Assembly (NCBI GenBank): GCA_902782905.1
Contig: CACZPB010000206.1
Span: forward strand, 1 to 26,323
Length of the DNA stretch: 26,323 nt
Reading direction: 5' to 3'
Origin: an uncultured bacterium
Lineage (GTDB): Bacteria; Cyanobacteriota; Vampirovibrionia; Gastranaerophilales; Gastranaerophilaceae
A program made the position numbers and the translations under genes. The notes under the pieces were generated by a model. That model had not been told where the DNA came from. It saw only the letters and a list, made by a program, of their open reading frames with translations, and made no database searches. Below, piece by piece: positions 1 through 7,422 of the stretch; position 1 is the stretch's first letter, and every line of letters begins with the position of its first letter.

Positions 1-3
1 AAA

Positions 4-24
4 GTAGGTTGGGTGGAACCCAAC
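4..24. repeat. Short GTTGGGT palindrome, copy 1
   Basis: Bases 8-14 (gttgggt) and 18-24 (acccaac) form a perfect 7-bp inverted repeat around a 3-base loop (gga), preceded by gta. The same core with a 3-base loop occurs at 24031-24050 in the opposite orientation, and looser relatives lie at 25409-25426 and 25443-25465. It ends 19 bases before the first gene, so it could be read into that gene's leader. It is not followed by a T-run, so I do not call it a terminator. Confidence 0.7.
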
Positions 25-43
25 TTCTTCAATTGGGTAAAAG

Positions 44-676
44 ATGTCTAGGTATATTGCGATTACGGATATTCATGGTGAGCTTGGAAAGCTTGAGAAT
101 TTGTTATCAAAGCTTAGTGTAAATTCTGATGATATATTTGTTTTTATGGGTGATTATATAGATAGAGGGCCCGATTCGAGGGGAGTTGTTGAGAGAATTA
201 TTGAACAGTCCAATTATAACGAGTGTATCTATTTGATTGGCTCACATGAGTATGCGCTATTGCATGCAAAGAGTGATGATTATTATCAATTTTTGTTTGA
301 CAACTATGGCGGGCCGGCAACTGTGAGGAGCTATGGCGGGTTTGAAAACATTTTTAGGGTTCATGGAGAATTTTTTAAATCATTAAAGTTTTATCATTTG
401 ACGGACAAATACCTTTTTGTGCATGCGGGAATCAATCCTGATTATCCTTTAGAGGAGCAGGATGAAGTTGATTTGGTATATATAAGAGGGAAATTTATTC
501 ACTCAAGTCATCATCTTCCGCAGAAAATCATTTTTGGGCACACAGAATTTGACAAACCTTATATAGATGAGGGTAAAATAGGTATAGATTTAGGCTGCGG
601 GAAGTATAAAACGGCTCGCCTTTGTGCTCTAATTTTAGATGATGACGGTTCTGAGGAGTTTGTTTATTCTGATTAA
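44..676 (+). CDS. PPP-family metallophosphoesterase (serine/threonine-phosphatase-like)
   Basis: This 210-residue cytoplasmic protein has the calcineurin-like phosphoesterase motifs in order: D9-I-H11-G, GDYIDRG at 36-42, a GSHE motif at 66-69, then VHAG and FGHT in the C-terminal half. This is the layout of bacterial PrpA/ApaH-like phosphatases, which use two metal ions to hydrolyse phosphoesters such as phosphoproteins or diadenosine tetraphosphate. The third motif is normally GNHE, and its Asn is a metal ligand; here codon 242-244 is tca, giving Ser67. Activity may therefore be altered, or this may be a subfamily variant. The gene lies 18 bases before the SGNH acetyltransferase gene and probably shares its transcript. 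The substrate cannot be told from the sequence. Confidence 0.85.
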   Translation: MSRYIAITDIHGELGKLENLLSKLSVNSDDIFVFMGDYIDRGPDSRGVVERIIEQSNYNECIYLIGSHEYALLHAKSDDYYQFLFDNYGGPATVRSYGGFENIFRVHGEFFKSLKFYHLTDKYLFVHAGINPDYPLEEQDEVDLVYIRGKFIHSSHHLPQKIIFGHTEFDKPYIDEGKIGIDLGCGKYKTARLCALILDDDGSEEFVYSD

Positions 677-694
677 ATCGGAGAAAATAGGAAG

Positions 695-1891
695 ATGTGG
701 CAGAAGATAAAATTGTTTATACAAGGTAAATCAAAAGCAGATGTTATTTTTCTTTTGCTATTTTTCTTATTTTTATTTGTTCCGATGTCTCATATAGATA
801 TGTCTAAAAAATCAATATTTGAAAACCGAGCTTTTGCGACGTGGAAGCCGCTTTTTAATAATAGTTATAATATAAATGAGCATTTCGGCAAAGATTTCGA
901 TAGTTGGTTTGGAGACAGGTTTTGCGGCAGAAGAACATTTATAGGCATATATAATTACATTTATATGTGTGTAAATGGGCATGTAGGCAAGTATATTTTG
1001 GATAAAGAACAAAATTCTATATACAGAAGTACTGAATTTGCGCATAAAAAGATAGCATTGATTAAAGAAAATTTTGCAAGTTTATATGATTTGTTATCGT
1101 ATTGCAGAGATAAAAAAATAAAATTGTATGTTTTAATTACTCCGATGAGGGGTGATATATATGAAACTAAACTAGCAGAGAAAGTAGTGTCACTTAAAAA
1201 AGAAAAGATTTGGCACAATGATTTTTTAAACTTTATAAAAGATATTGAAAAAGAAGGTAAAATCAAAATTATTTATCCATACGAGGAGTTTAAGGATATA
1301 TCTTTAAAGCGCAGACTTTATCATACTAATGAGCATCATTGGACGGATGACGGGGCGTATATTGCTTATTTGAAATTGATGCAAGATATAAAAAGCGATT
1401 TTCCGAAAATTAATACGCTACAGCCAGACGAGTTTAATTATCATGCAAGATTTGAAGACAGTGTATTTAACGAGTTTTTCATTTATCGTGATTTTTGTAT
1501 GCAGCTGGCTTTACCGCAAAACTTATGCCAAAAAATATACTCAAATAAATATAGGCAGTACGAGCATAAAAATGTTGGAATGTTATTCGAAGAAAATATT
1601 TATAAGCAATTTTTGAACAAAACAGAGTTGAACTACCCTTTAGGTGCGGATTACAGAGTATTATTGATTGGAACCAGTAATATAGAAAATTTTGAGAAGT
1701 TTATAGGTTATACATTTAAAAATGTAAAAAAAATCAGATTGAATGGTGTTAAAGGCATTAAAGAGGAAGATGAATTCAAAATAATGAAATACTATGAAAA
1801 AGAGATTTTAGATTATAAACCTGATATTATGATTTTGTGTATTTCGTATACGAATCTTCTATCTCTTAATAAGATATTTGATAAGGATTAG
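695..1891 (+). CDS. AlgX/AlgJ-like SGNH-family polysaccharide O-acetyltransferase
   Basis: The 398-residue protein has one N-terminal membrane segment at about residues 17-35 and a large, presumably extracytoplasmic domain. Two signatures point to the AlgX/AlgJ family. One is the 'T-N-E-H-H-W-T' stretch around E213/H215, where the family usually has D-x-H-W. The other is 'LLIGTSN' with the candidate nucleophile Ser328 near the C-terminus. Such proteins take an acyl group delivered across the membrane by an MBOAT partner and place it on a polysaccharide. The MBOAT gene follows after 3 bases, which supports the role. The Glu for Asp at the expected triad position is conservative but unusual. 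A GGAG at 680-683 is the likely ribosome site, 11 bases before the ATG. Confidence 0.8.
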   Translation: MWQKIKLFIQGKSKADVIFLLLFFLFLFVPMSHIDMSKKSIFENRAFATWKPLFNNSYNINEHFGKDFDSWFGDRFCGRRTFIGIYNYIYMCVNGHVGKYILDKEQNSIYRSTEFAHKKIALIKENFASLYDLLSYCRDKKIKLYVLITPMRGDIYETKLAEKVVSLKKEKIWHNDFLNFIKDIEKEGKIKIIYPYEEFKDISLKRRLYHTNEHHWTDDGAYIAYLKLMQDIKSDFPKINTLQPDEFNYHARFEDSVFNEFFIYRDFCMQLALPQNLCQKIYSNKYRQYEHKNVGMLFEENIYKQFLNKTELNYPLGADYRVLLIGTSNIENFEKFIGYTFKNVKKIRLNGVKGIKEEDEFKIMKYYEKEILDYKPDIMILCISYTNLLSLNKIFDKD

Positions 1892-1894
1892 ATT

Positions 1895-3304
1895 ATGCTG
1901 TTTTCTTCAATGACATTTATATACGTATTTTTACCGATTTTGCTTTTGCTTTATCTTATTACAAAGAAAGAGCTGCATAATCCGATATTATTAACAGCAA
2001 GCATAATTTTCTATGCTTGGGGTGAGCCGAAATATTTGGCAATAATGCTTTTAACAATTTTAATAAATTATGTCGGGGCGATTTTAATTGACAAATATCA
2101 AATACACAAAAATTTTTATTTGATTTTTACAATCATTGCGAACTTAAGTTTTTTGATTTATTTCAAATACTTTAACTTTATAATTTCAAATCTGAATGAC
2201 TTGTTTCATGCGCAGATTCATGCGCTTGACGTTGTTATGCCGATTGGAATTTCTTTCTATACTTTTCAGGCTCTTTCTTATGTCATTGATGTCTATAGGG
2301 GAGAGTGCAATGTTCAGAAAAATTTATATAAACTAGCTCTTTATATATGTCTTTTTCCTCAACTTATTGCCGGCCCGATTATAAAATACCACGATATAGA
2401 AGAACAGATTGACTCCAGAGAAGTGAATTTTGATAAAGTAAATTTGGGGGTTAAAAGATTTATAGTCGGACTTTCAAAAAAAATGTTAATTGCCAACACG
2501 CTTGGGGCTGTAGCAGATAAAATTTTTGTTCAAGATCCTCACAATTTTTCGCATCTTATTGCCTGGATTGGTTCATTTGCATATACTTTCCAAATATACT
2601 TTGATTTTTCAGGATACTCCGATATGGCAATAGGTTTGGGGTTAATATTCGGATTCAGGTTTATGGAAAATTTCAATTATCCGTATATTTCAAAATCAAT
2701 AACCGAGTTTTGGAGAAGATGGCATATCTCTTTATCCACTTGGTTCAAACAGTATGTTTATATACCTCTTGGCGGAAACAGAGAAGGAAAATATAAAACA
2801 TTAAGAAATTTGGGAATAGTATTTTTACTCACAGGTATCTGGCATGGAGCTGAATGGACATTTATCATTTGGGGTGTTTGGCACGGATTTTTTATAATTA
2901 TTGAAAAAGCATTGAACATAAAAGAGTTTGAGAGCAAGCAGCACCACTGGTTTGTTAATTTTTTAATGCACGTTTATTGTATTTTGGTCTTTCTTATTGG
3001 GTGGGTTATTTTTAGGGCTCAAGATTTAACCTACGCGTGGCAATATGTTATGAACATGTTTGGAGGCTTGCATTTGCACCAAGAAAAATTCTTATACACA
3101 CTTCCTTATTATGTGGATAGAATAGAAATTATAGTATTTATTGCTGCCGTTATTTGTTCTGTACCGATTTTCAGGGGAATCCTTGAAGTGCAAAATAAAT
3201 TTTTAAAAGCTGCAGTAAATATTTGGCTTCTAATATTATTTTTCCTGTCGACATCTGCAATTGCCGCCAATACTTACAATCCCTTCATATATTTCAGATT
3301 TTGA
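1895..3304 (+). CDS. AlgI-like MBOAT family O-acyltransferase
   Basis: This 469-residue polytopic membrane protein shows hallmark MBOAT (membrane-bound O-acyltransferase) segments: 'NPILLTASIIFYAWGEP' near the N-terminus, 'MPIGISFYTFQALSYVIDVY', 'FPQLIAGPI', 'YFDFSGYSDMAIGLGL', 'EFWRRWHISLSTWFK', 'YIPLGGNR' and 'LLTGIWHGAEWTFIIWG'. The last contains the invariant catalytic His. Length and motifs match AlgI/PatA/DltB-type proteins that move acetyl groups from the cytoplasm to an extracytoplasmic acceptor. With the SGNH protein just upstream (stop and start 3 bases apart) it forms a two-component O-acetylation machine. I give no algI symbol because nothing here indicates alginate. Confidence in the family is very high; the acceptor glycan is unknown. 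Confidence 0.95.
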   Translation: MLFSSMTFIYVFLPILLLLYLITKKELHNPILLTASIIFYAWGEPKYLAIMLLTILINYVGAILIDKYQIHKNFYLIFTIIANLSFLIYFKYFNFIISNLNDLFHAQIHALDVVMPIGISFYTFQALSYVIDVYRGECNVQKNLYKLALYICLFPQLIAGPIIKYHDIEEQIDSREVNFDKVNLGVKRFIVGLSKKMLIANTLGAVADKIFVQDPHNFSHLIAWIGSFAYTFQIYFDFSGYSDMAIGLGLIFGFRFMENFNYPYISKSITEFWRRWHISLSTWFKQYVYIPLGGNREGKYKTLRNLGIVFLLTGIWHGAEWTFIIWGVWHGFFIIIEKALNIKEFESKQHHWFVNFLMHVYCILVFLIGWVIFRAQDLTYAWQYVMNMFGGLHLHQEKFLYTLPYYVDRIEIIVFIAAVICSVPIFRGILEVQNKFLKAAVNIWLLILFFLSTSAIAANTYNPFIYFRF

Positions 3305-3312
3305 TAAAAGTA

Positions 3313-3321
3313 TGATATACT
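3313..3321 (+). promoter_or_regulatory. Extended -10 promoter giving a leaderless mRNA
   Basis: TG at 3313-3314, one base, then TATACT at 3316-3321. Six bases separate the hexamer from the ATG at 3328, so the expected transcription start (+1) falls on the A of the start codon. No Shine-Dalgarno precedes the gene. Confidence 0.55.
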
Positions 3322-3327
3322 GTTCTT

Positions 3328-4515
3328 ATGAAAAAGATTATACTTATTTTGTTATCACTATTAGTTATGAATTCTGCATATGCGGTTAATAATTTGAGTT
3401 TTATTTATATAAACGGCTCGAATAATAATGATGAAAAAATGAAAAGCTGGTATGAAAACGGAATTCACAAACTTCATCCTGTTTTAAAGCGAAAATTTCA
3501 AAAAAATTCTGCAATAAAAAAATATTATGCTTCTCTGGGCGGTTTGAATATCAATGATGAGCCAATAATATTTTTTTGGGGGGATAAGAGCAAGAAGGAT
3601 TTGGATTTTGTAAGAGGTCAGCTTGATATTTCTAAAGCAATCAGCTCCTATGGAGCTTATTTTGCACGAAATTTGATTGCAAAATATCTTCATGATGCGA
3701 TTTGGGTACAAAAATCTCACAACATGCTGCCTATACTTGATGAATTAAATATGAAAGTTAAAAAAGAAGCTGATGCAGGCAATGATGTTATACTATACGG
3801 TTATTCGGCAGGAACTTTTGTTACCTATCAGTATATGTTTAACAAACTTAGATATATCAATCTTGAAAAAATGTTTGAGGCTCTCGGGGCAGATAGTGAT
3901 ATGATGCACTTTGTAAGAAGCAATCCGCGAAAAGATACTTGTATATCGGCATTAGGATATGATTACGCAGGTCTGGGAACAATATCAAGCGAGGGACATC
4001 TTATCCGCAATCAAAATAGGGAACAATTAAAGAAAAACTATCTTACGCTTGATATTATGACAGAAGCGGCTTGTGCGCCCGAGGGTAAATTCCGCGGTAT
4101 AGTAAACTTTGCAAGTCCTCTTGTGCTTTTTTACTCTGATATAACAGACTCGAGCTATGAACCGAATTATTATCACAAGTTAATGATAAAATACATTCTT
4201 GAAAATGGGATTTTTATGATTACGGTTAATTTCAGAGAAGATCCGCTCGGTGTTCCAACCAGTAGAAATATTACAATAGCTGAAATAGAGAAAAGATTGG
4301 GAATGGAAATTGAGAACCCTTCAGGTGTAATTTATGATAATTCCGGAGTTTGGGGTAAAAGATTTTTTGCCATTGCTCACACATCATATTGGACAGCCAG
4401 AGGTACTTTTGCAAATGCAGTTGTAAAAAGTTTTGTTAACGGGTACAAATTCCAGTATGATGAAAAATATCAAAAAAAAGTTTTGAAACGTAACAGTAAA
4501 AAATCAGAGTTATAA
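3328..4515 (+). CDS. Secreted alpha/beta-hydrolase-like protein (GYSAG)
   Basis: This 395-residue protein begins with a clear signal peptide: KK, a hydrophobic run, and a likely cleavage after A-Y-A at about residue 19. It carries 'LYGYSAGTFV' near residue 157, a GxSxG nucleophile elbow of serine hydrolases, and a conserved-looking late His in 'FFAIAHTSYW'. I do not recognise a named family. Serine esterase or lipase-like activity outside the cytoplasmic membrane is an inference. It sits between the acetyltransferase pair and a glycosyltransferase (next ATG 2 bases after its stop), so a role in removing or remodelling acyl groups on the same glycan is plausible. It has its own extended -10 directly upstream and no ribosome site. 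Confidence 0.7.
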   Translation: MKKIILILLSLLVMNSAYAVNNLSFIYINGSNNNDEKMKSWYENGIHKLHPVLKRKFQKNSAIKKYYASLGGLNINDEPIIFFWGDKSKKDLDFVRGQLDISKAISSYGAYFARNLIAKYLHDAIWVQKSHNMLPILDELNMKVKKEADAGNDVILYGYSAGTFVTYQYMFNKLRYINLEKMFEALGADSDMMHFVRSNPRKDTCISALGYDYAGLGTISSEGHLIRNQNREQLKKNYLTLDIMTEAACAPEGKFRGIVNFASPLVLFYSDITDSSYEPNYYHKLMIKYILENGIFMITVNFREDPLGVPTSRNITIAEIEKRLGMEIENPSGVIYDNSGVWGKRFFAIAHTSYWTARGTFANAVVKSFVNGYKFQYDEKYQKKVLKRNSKKSEL

Positions 4516-4516
4516 A

Positions 4517-5746
4517 ATGCCAAAAATCTCTATCATAATACCGGTATATAACAGCAAAACATACTTAAGAGAGTGCTTTGATAGTATTTTTGCACAAACA
4601 TTCGGTGAGTATGAAATTATTTGCGTTGATGACGGTTCGATAGACGGCTCTTTGGATATACTTGATGAGTACAGAATAAAAAAAGACAACTTTGTAATAC
4701 TAAACCAAGACCACAAAGGAGCCGGTGCGGCAAGAAATTTAGGGCTTAAATATGCGCGCGGAAAATATATACAATTTTTGGATTCGGACGATTATTTTGA
4801 GCCTGTTCTTTTAGAGAAAATGTATAATTTTGCAGAAAAAAACAATGCTGATGTGGTTGTGTGTTCGTACAGGAAAGTTAATGATAAAGGAGAAGTAACA
4901 GAGAGCAGAAATCCAAATTCTCCGATAAATTTGGACAAAACTCCGCTTGAGCGATGTTTTAACAGGAGCGATTTTCCTGATGAAATATTTAGCCTATTAA
5001 CCCCCGTTCCATGGAACAAGTTGTACAAAAAATCTTTGATTGTTGATAACGGCATAGAATTTCCGGATATTCATATTTGCGAAGACATTGCATTTGTGCA
5101 TGCTTGTATCGCCGCAGCTGAGAGAATTTTTGTTTTTGATGACGAGCTTATCAACTATAGATTTAATTGTACCGGCAGTATGGCAACTTATAGAACAAAA
5201 TATGCAATTGATGTTGTAAAATCCTGTCTCGTGTTAGAGGGGTTTTTGAAGAAATGCGGTTTGTATGAAGAATTGAAAGAGGCCTTCCAAAAAGCTTTTT
5301 TGAATCACGTGCGGTGGGAGCTTACTCTTTGTAATGAAAAAGACAGAGATGCTTTTTGGGCAGAGTTTAAGCAAATTTTACCCGAAAAATATGATTATTT
5401 TAAATCGCAGTTAAGCAAAGATTACATAACTTGTGATTATATAAACAAAATTATCGGAGATAAGAAAATAGTATTTTGGGGAGCAAGTTTTTTCCTGCAA
5501 AATTTGTTAAAAGAGGAAAAAAATAAAAATCCGCGAATACTGGGGATTGTGGATAAAAACGTTGCATCCTGGGGAAAATATTGCGGGGATTATAAAATAT
5601 ACAGTCCTGATGAGTTAGAAAACATACAGCCTGACGGGATTCTATTGACTGCTTATAACAACAATGAAATTATTTATCCGATTTTAAAGAATGAACTTGA
5701 AGAAACTCATCCTGATATAGAGCTTTTGCCGAATATTTTTGTATAA
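4517..5746 (+). CDS. GT2 glycosyltransferase with C-terminal Rossmann module
   Basis: The protein has 409 residues. Residues 1-230 are a GT-A family 2 domain: 'SIIIPVYN' at the N-terminus, 'ICVDDGSIDGS' with D38/D39 for nucleotide binding, 'GAGAARNLGL', the DxD-type 'FLDSDDY', and 'VPWNKLYKKSL', typical of sugar transferases for surface glycans. From about residue 317 a second domain begins with 'KIVFWGASFFL' and continues 'ILGIVDKN', 'IYSPDELE' and 'PDGILLTAYNNNEIIYP'. This is a nucleotide-binding Rossmann-like fold that also occurs in three other proteins of this window. The upstream stop is 1 base away, so the gene is translated with the hydrolase operon. Donor and acceptor sugars cannot be predicted. 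Confidence 0.9.
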   Translation: MPKISIIIPVYNSKTYLRECFDSIFAQTFGEYEIICVDDGSIDGSLDILDEYRIKKDNFVILNQDHKGAGAARNLGLKYARGKYIQFLDSDDYFEPVLLEKMYNFAEKNNADVVVCSYRKVNDKGEVTESRNPNSPINLDKTPLERCFNRSDFPDEIFSLLTPVPWNKLYKKSLIVDNGIEFPDIHICEDIAFVHACIAAAERIFVFDDELINYRFNCTGSMATYRTKYAIDVVKSCLVLEGFLKKCGLYEELKEAFQKAFLNHVRWELTLCNEKDRDAFWAEFKQILPEKYDYFKSQLSKDYITCDYINKIIGDKKIVFWGASFFLQNLLKEEKNKNPRILGIVDKNVASWGKYCGDYKIYSPDELENIQPDGILLTAYNNNEIIYPILKNELEETHPDIELLPNIFV

Positions 5747-5758
5747 AATGTTCTTTCC

Positions 5759-5790
5759 TTTACTTATTATCAGGTTCACTTTAATATAAT
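5759..5790 (+). promoter_or_regulatory. Candidate promoter just before the Fe-S protein gene
   Basis: TTTACT (5759-5764), 17 bases, TAATAT (5782-5787), then 6 bases to the ATG at 5794. A perfect TATAAT overlaps at 5785-5790, but it lies only 3 bases from the ATG. Either hexamer leaves essentially no leader, and there is no Shine-Dalgarno. The exact -10 is ambiguous in this AT-rich stretch. Confidence 0.4.
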
Positions 5791-5793
5791 ATT

Positions 5794-6843
5794 ATGAAAA
5801 GTTTAGCTGATTTTGACAATCAAATTCACTCCTGTTCAAAATGCGGATTGTGTCAATCGGTCTGTCCAATATACAAAATTACCGGTAACGATTGCACTGT
5901 TTCTCGCGGGCAATTTATAATGCTTAGGGGAGTGATTAAAAATAAGCTCAAAATGTCCAAAACTATCAATCGCTATTTGGATTTGTGTCTAAAGTGCGGA
6001 GCTTGTACCAAATTCTGTCCGAGCGGAATAGATGTTGTTGATATTGTTGCATCTGCAAAAGCAGAATATTTTAAAATGAGCAAATTGGAAAAACTTATTT
6101 CGCGGTTTCAAAAAGTTTTTGTATTTGGGCTTGGTGTTAGGGTTTTGAAGTTTTTAAAGCAAAAACACAAGAGCAAGAATTTTGATAAGAAAGTTGTGTA
6201 TTTTGGAGGATGCAAAGGAGAAGATGCTTCTGTTATAAAGCTTTTAAACGCACTCAATATAGAGGTTATTACTCCTGATTTTGATTGTTGCGGAATCCCG
6301 TTTTATGTAAGAGGTGATTTTGAGACTTTCAAAGATTATATGAACAAATTTTTTGAAAAGCTTCAAGCGACCGGCATACGAGAAATTGTTACAACTTGTG
6401 CCAGCTGTGAAAAAACATTAAAATCATACAAAAAATGGTCAGTAAATAGTGATTATGAAGTAAAAAATGTATATGAATATATAAGGGAAAAGGAATTAAA
6501 ACTGACCCTTAAAAAAGCTCAAAAGGTTACTTTTCACAAGCCTTGTAATTTGTCTAATTTTGATGATATAAGATGGATTTTAGAAAATACCAAAAATCTT
6601 GAATATGTTGAAATGCAAGATTATGAAAAATGCTGCGGGCTAAACGGCATCACAAAAATTGGAGAGTACAAGATTTTTTCCGAGTTATTTAAAGAAAAGC
6701 GTGCAAATATAATAGATAGCGGTGCAAAAGTTGTGCTGACTGCATGTGCAGGCTGCGAAGCGTCACTGAAGTTATTTTCACTCGGGAAATATAAAGTTTA
6801 TGATTTGACAGATTTTTTGACTAAGGGTTTAAAGAATGAGTAA
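5794..6843 (+). CDS. GlcF-like (Fe-S)-binding oxidoreductase subunit
   Basis: The 349-residue soluble protein has two [4Fe-4S] ferredoxin motifs near the N-terminus: C14-x2-C17-x2-C20-x3-C24-P and C65-x2-C68-x2-C71-x3-C75-P. Two CCG-type cysteine-rich domains follow ('FDCCGIPF', 'TTCASCEKT'; 'EKCCGLNG', 'TACAGCEAS'), as in GlcF (glycolate oxidase), GlpC and heterodisulfide-reductase subunits. Such proteins pass electrons from a flavoprotein dehydrogenase, usually a GlcD-type FAD subunit. No flavin subunit is encoded nearby, so the donor is unknown and naming it glycolate oxidase would be unsafe. Its 3' end overlaps the cyclo-ligase start by 8 bases, implying translational coupling. Confidence 0.85.
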   Translation: MKSLADFDNQIHSCSKCGLCQSVCPIYKITGNDCTVSRGQFIMLRGVIKNKLKMSKTINRYLDLCLKCGACTKFCPSGIDVVDIVASAKAEYFKMSKLEKLISRFQKVFVFGLGVRVLKFLKQKHKSKNFDKKVVYFGGCKGEDASVIKLLNALNIEVITPDFDCCGIPFYVRGDFETFKDYMNKFFEKLQATGIREIVTTCASCEKTLKSYKKWSVNSDYEVKNVYEYIREKELKLTLKKAQKVTFHKPCNLSNFDDIRWILENTKNLEYVEMQDYEKCCGLNGITKIGEYKIFSELFKEKRANIIDSGAKVVLTACAGCEASLKLFSLGKYKVYDLTDFLTKGLKNE

Positions 6844-7336
6844 AGCAGAGCTTAGAAAAAAATATAAAAATTTTGACAAAAGTGTTTTTAGCTCAAAGCT
6901 TGTAGAGAACCTTAAAAAAACACAAATCTATAAGTATTCAAAAAATGTAATGATTTTTTACCCGCTTCCAAACGAAGTAAATTTACTTTCGCTTCTTAAG
7001 GATAAAACCAAAAATTTTTATTTGCCTAAAATAAACGGAGAACAATTGCTATGTTGTCCCTATAATGAAGGCGACGAGCTTTGCAAATCTTGCTTTAAGA
7101 CACTTGAACCTAAGTCAGAAGCGTGTTCTAAGAGTATTATAGATTTGGTAATCCTTCCCGCTCTCGCTTGTGATAAAAACGGATACCGGTTGGGTTATGG
7201 CGGTGGATTTTATGACAGGTTTTTGGAAACTTTTTGCGGTAAAAAAATTGTATGTATTCCAAGTTTATTAGTACTGGATACTGTTTTTCCGGAGAGTCAT
7301 GATATAAAATCGGATTTAATAATTACGGAAATGTAA
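6836..7336 (+). CDS. 5-formyltetrahydrofolate cyclo-ligase
   Basis: The 166-residue protein has the usual length of the family (E. coli YgfA/Fau). It catalyses ATP-dependent conversion of 5-formyl-THF to 5,10-methenyl-THF in the cytoplasmic one-carbon pool. The diagnostic C-terminal block 'GYRLGYGGGFYDRFL' is present, as are 'YPLPNEVNL' and 'LVILPALACD'. The N-terminal 'KAELRKKYKNF' matches the basic start of the family. The ATG lies inside the end of the Fe-S protein gene (8-base overlap), so the two are co-translated. After its stop comes an 86-base gap with the promoter for the next block, and I see no clear terminator. Confidence 0.92.
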   Translation: MSKAELRKKYKNFDKSVFSSKLVENLKKTQIYKYSKNVMIFYPLPNEVNLLSLLKDKTKNFYLPKINGEQLLCCPYNEGDELCKSCFKTLEPKSEACSKSIIDLVILPALACDKNGYRLGYGGGFYDRFLETFCGKKIVCIPSLLVLDTVFPESHDIKSDLIITEM

Positions 7337-7369
7337 TAAAAAAGTGCAAAAACCGCGCCTCTGTTGGGT

Positions 7370-7399
7370 TTGACTTAGCCATTCGGTTAATAGTATACT
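7370..7399 (+). promoter_or_regulatory. Sigma70-type promoter of the HAD/KpsC fusion gene
   Basis: TTGACT (7370-7375), 18 bases, TATACT (7394-7399). The expected +1 is near 7406. This is downstream of the TTG at 7402, so it argues that translation starts at the TTG at 7423, which has AGGAAGAG about 8 bases before it. Confidence 0.65.
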
Positions 7400-7422
7400 C
7401 TTTGGTAAGGAAGAGATTTAAG

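Noticed and set aside
695..3304. Alginate biosynthesis
   Set aside because: Only the generic acetylation pair is present; there is no alg8/alg44/algG/algK, and such pairs act on many glycans.
5794..6843. Glycolate oxidase subunit GlcF by name
   Set aside because: The domain plan fits but no GlcD or GlcE is encoded nearby, and the same plan serves several other dehydrogenases.
7355..7372. Fifth GTTGGG palindrome copy before the fusion gene
   Set aside because: Only one arm (gttgggtt) is present and no complementary accca arm follows.
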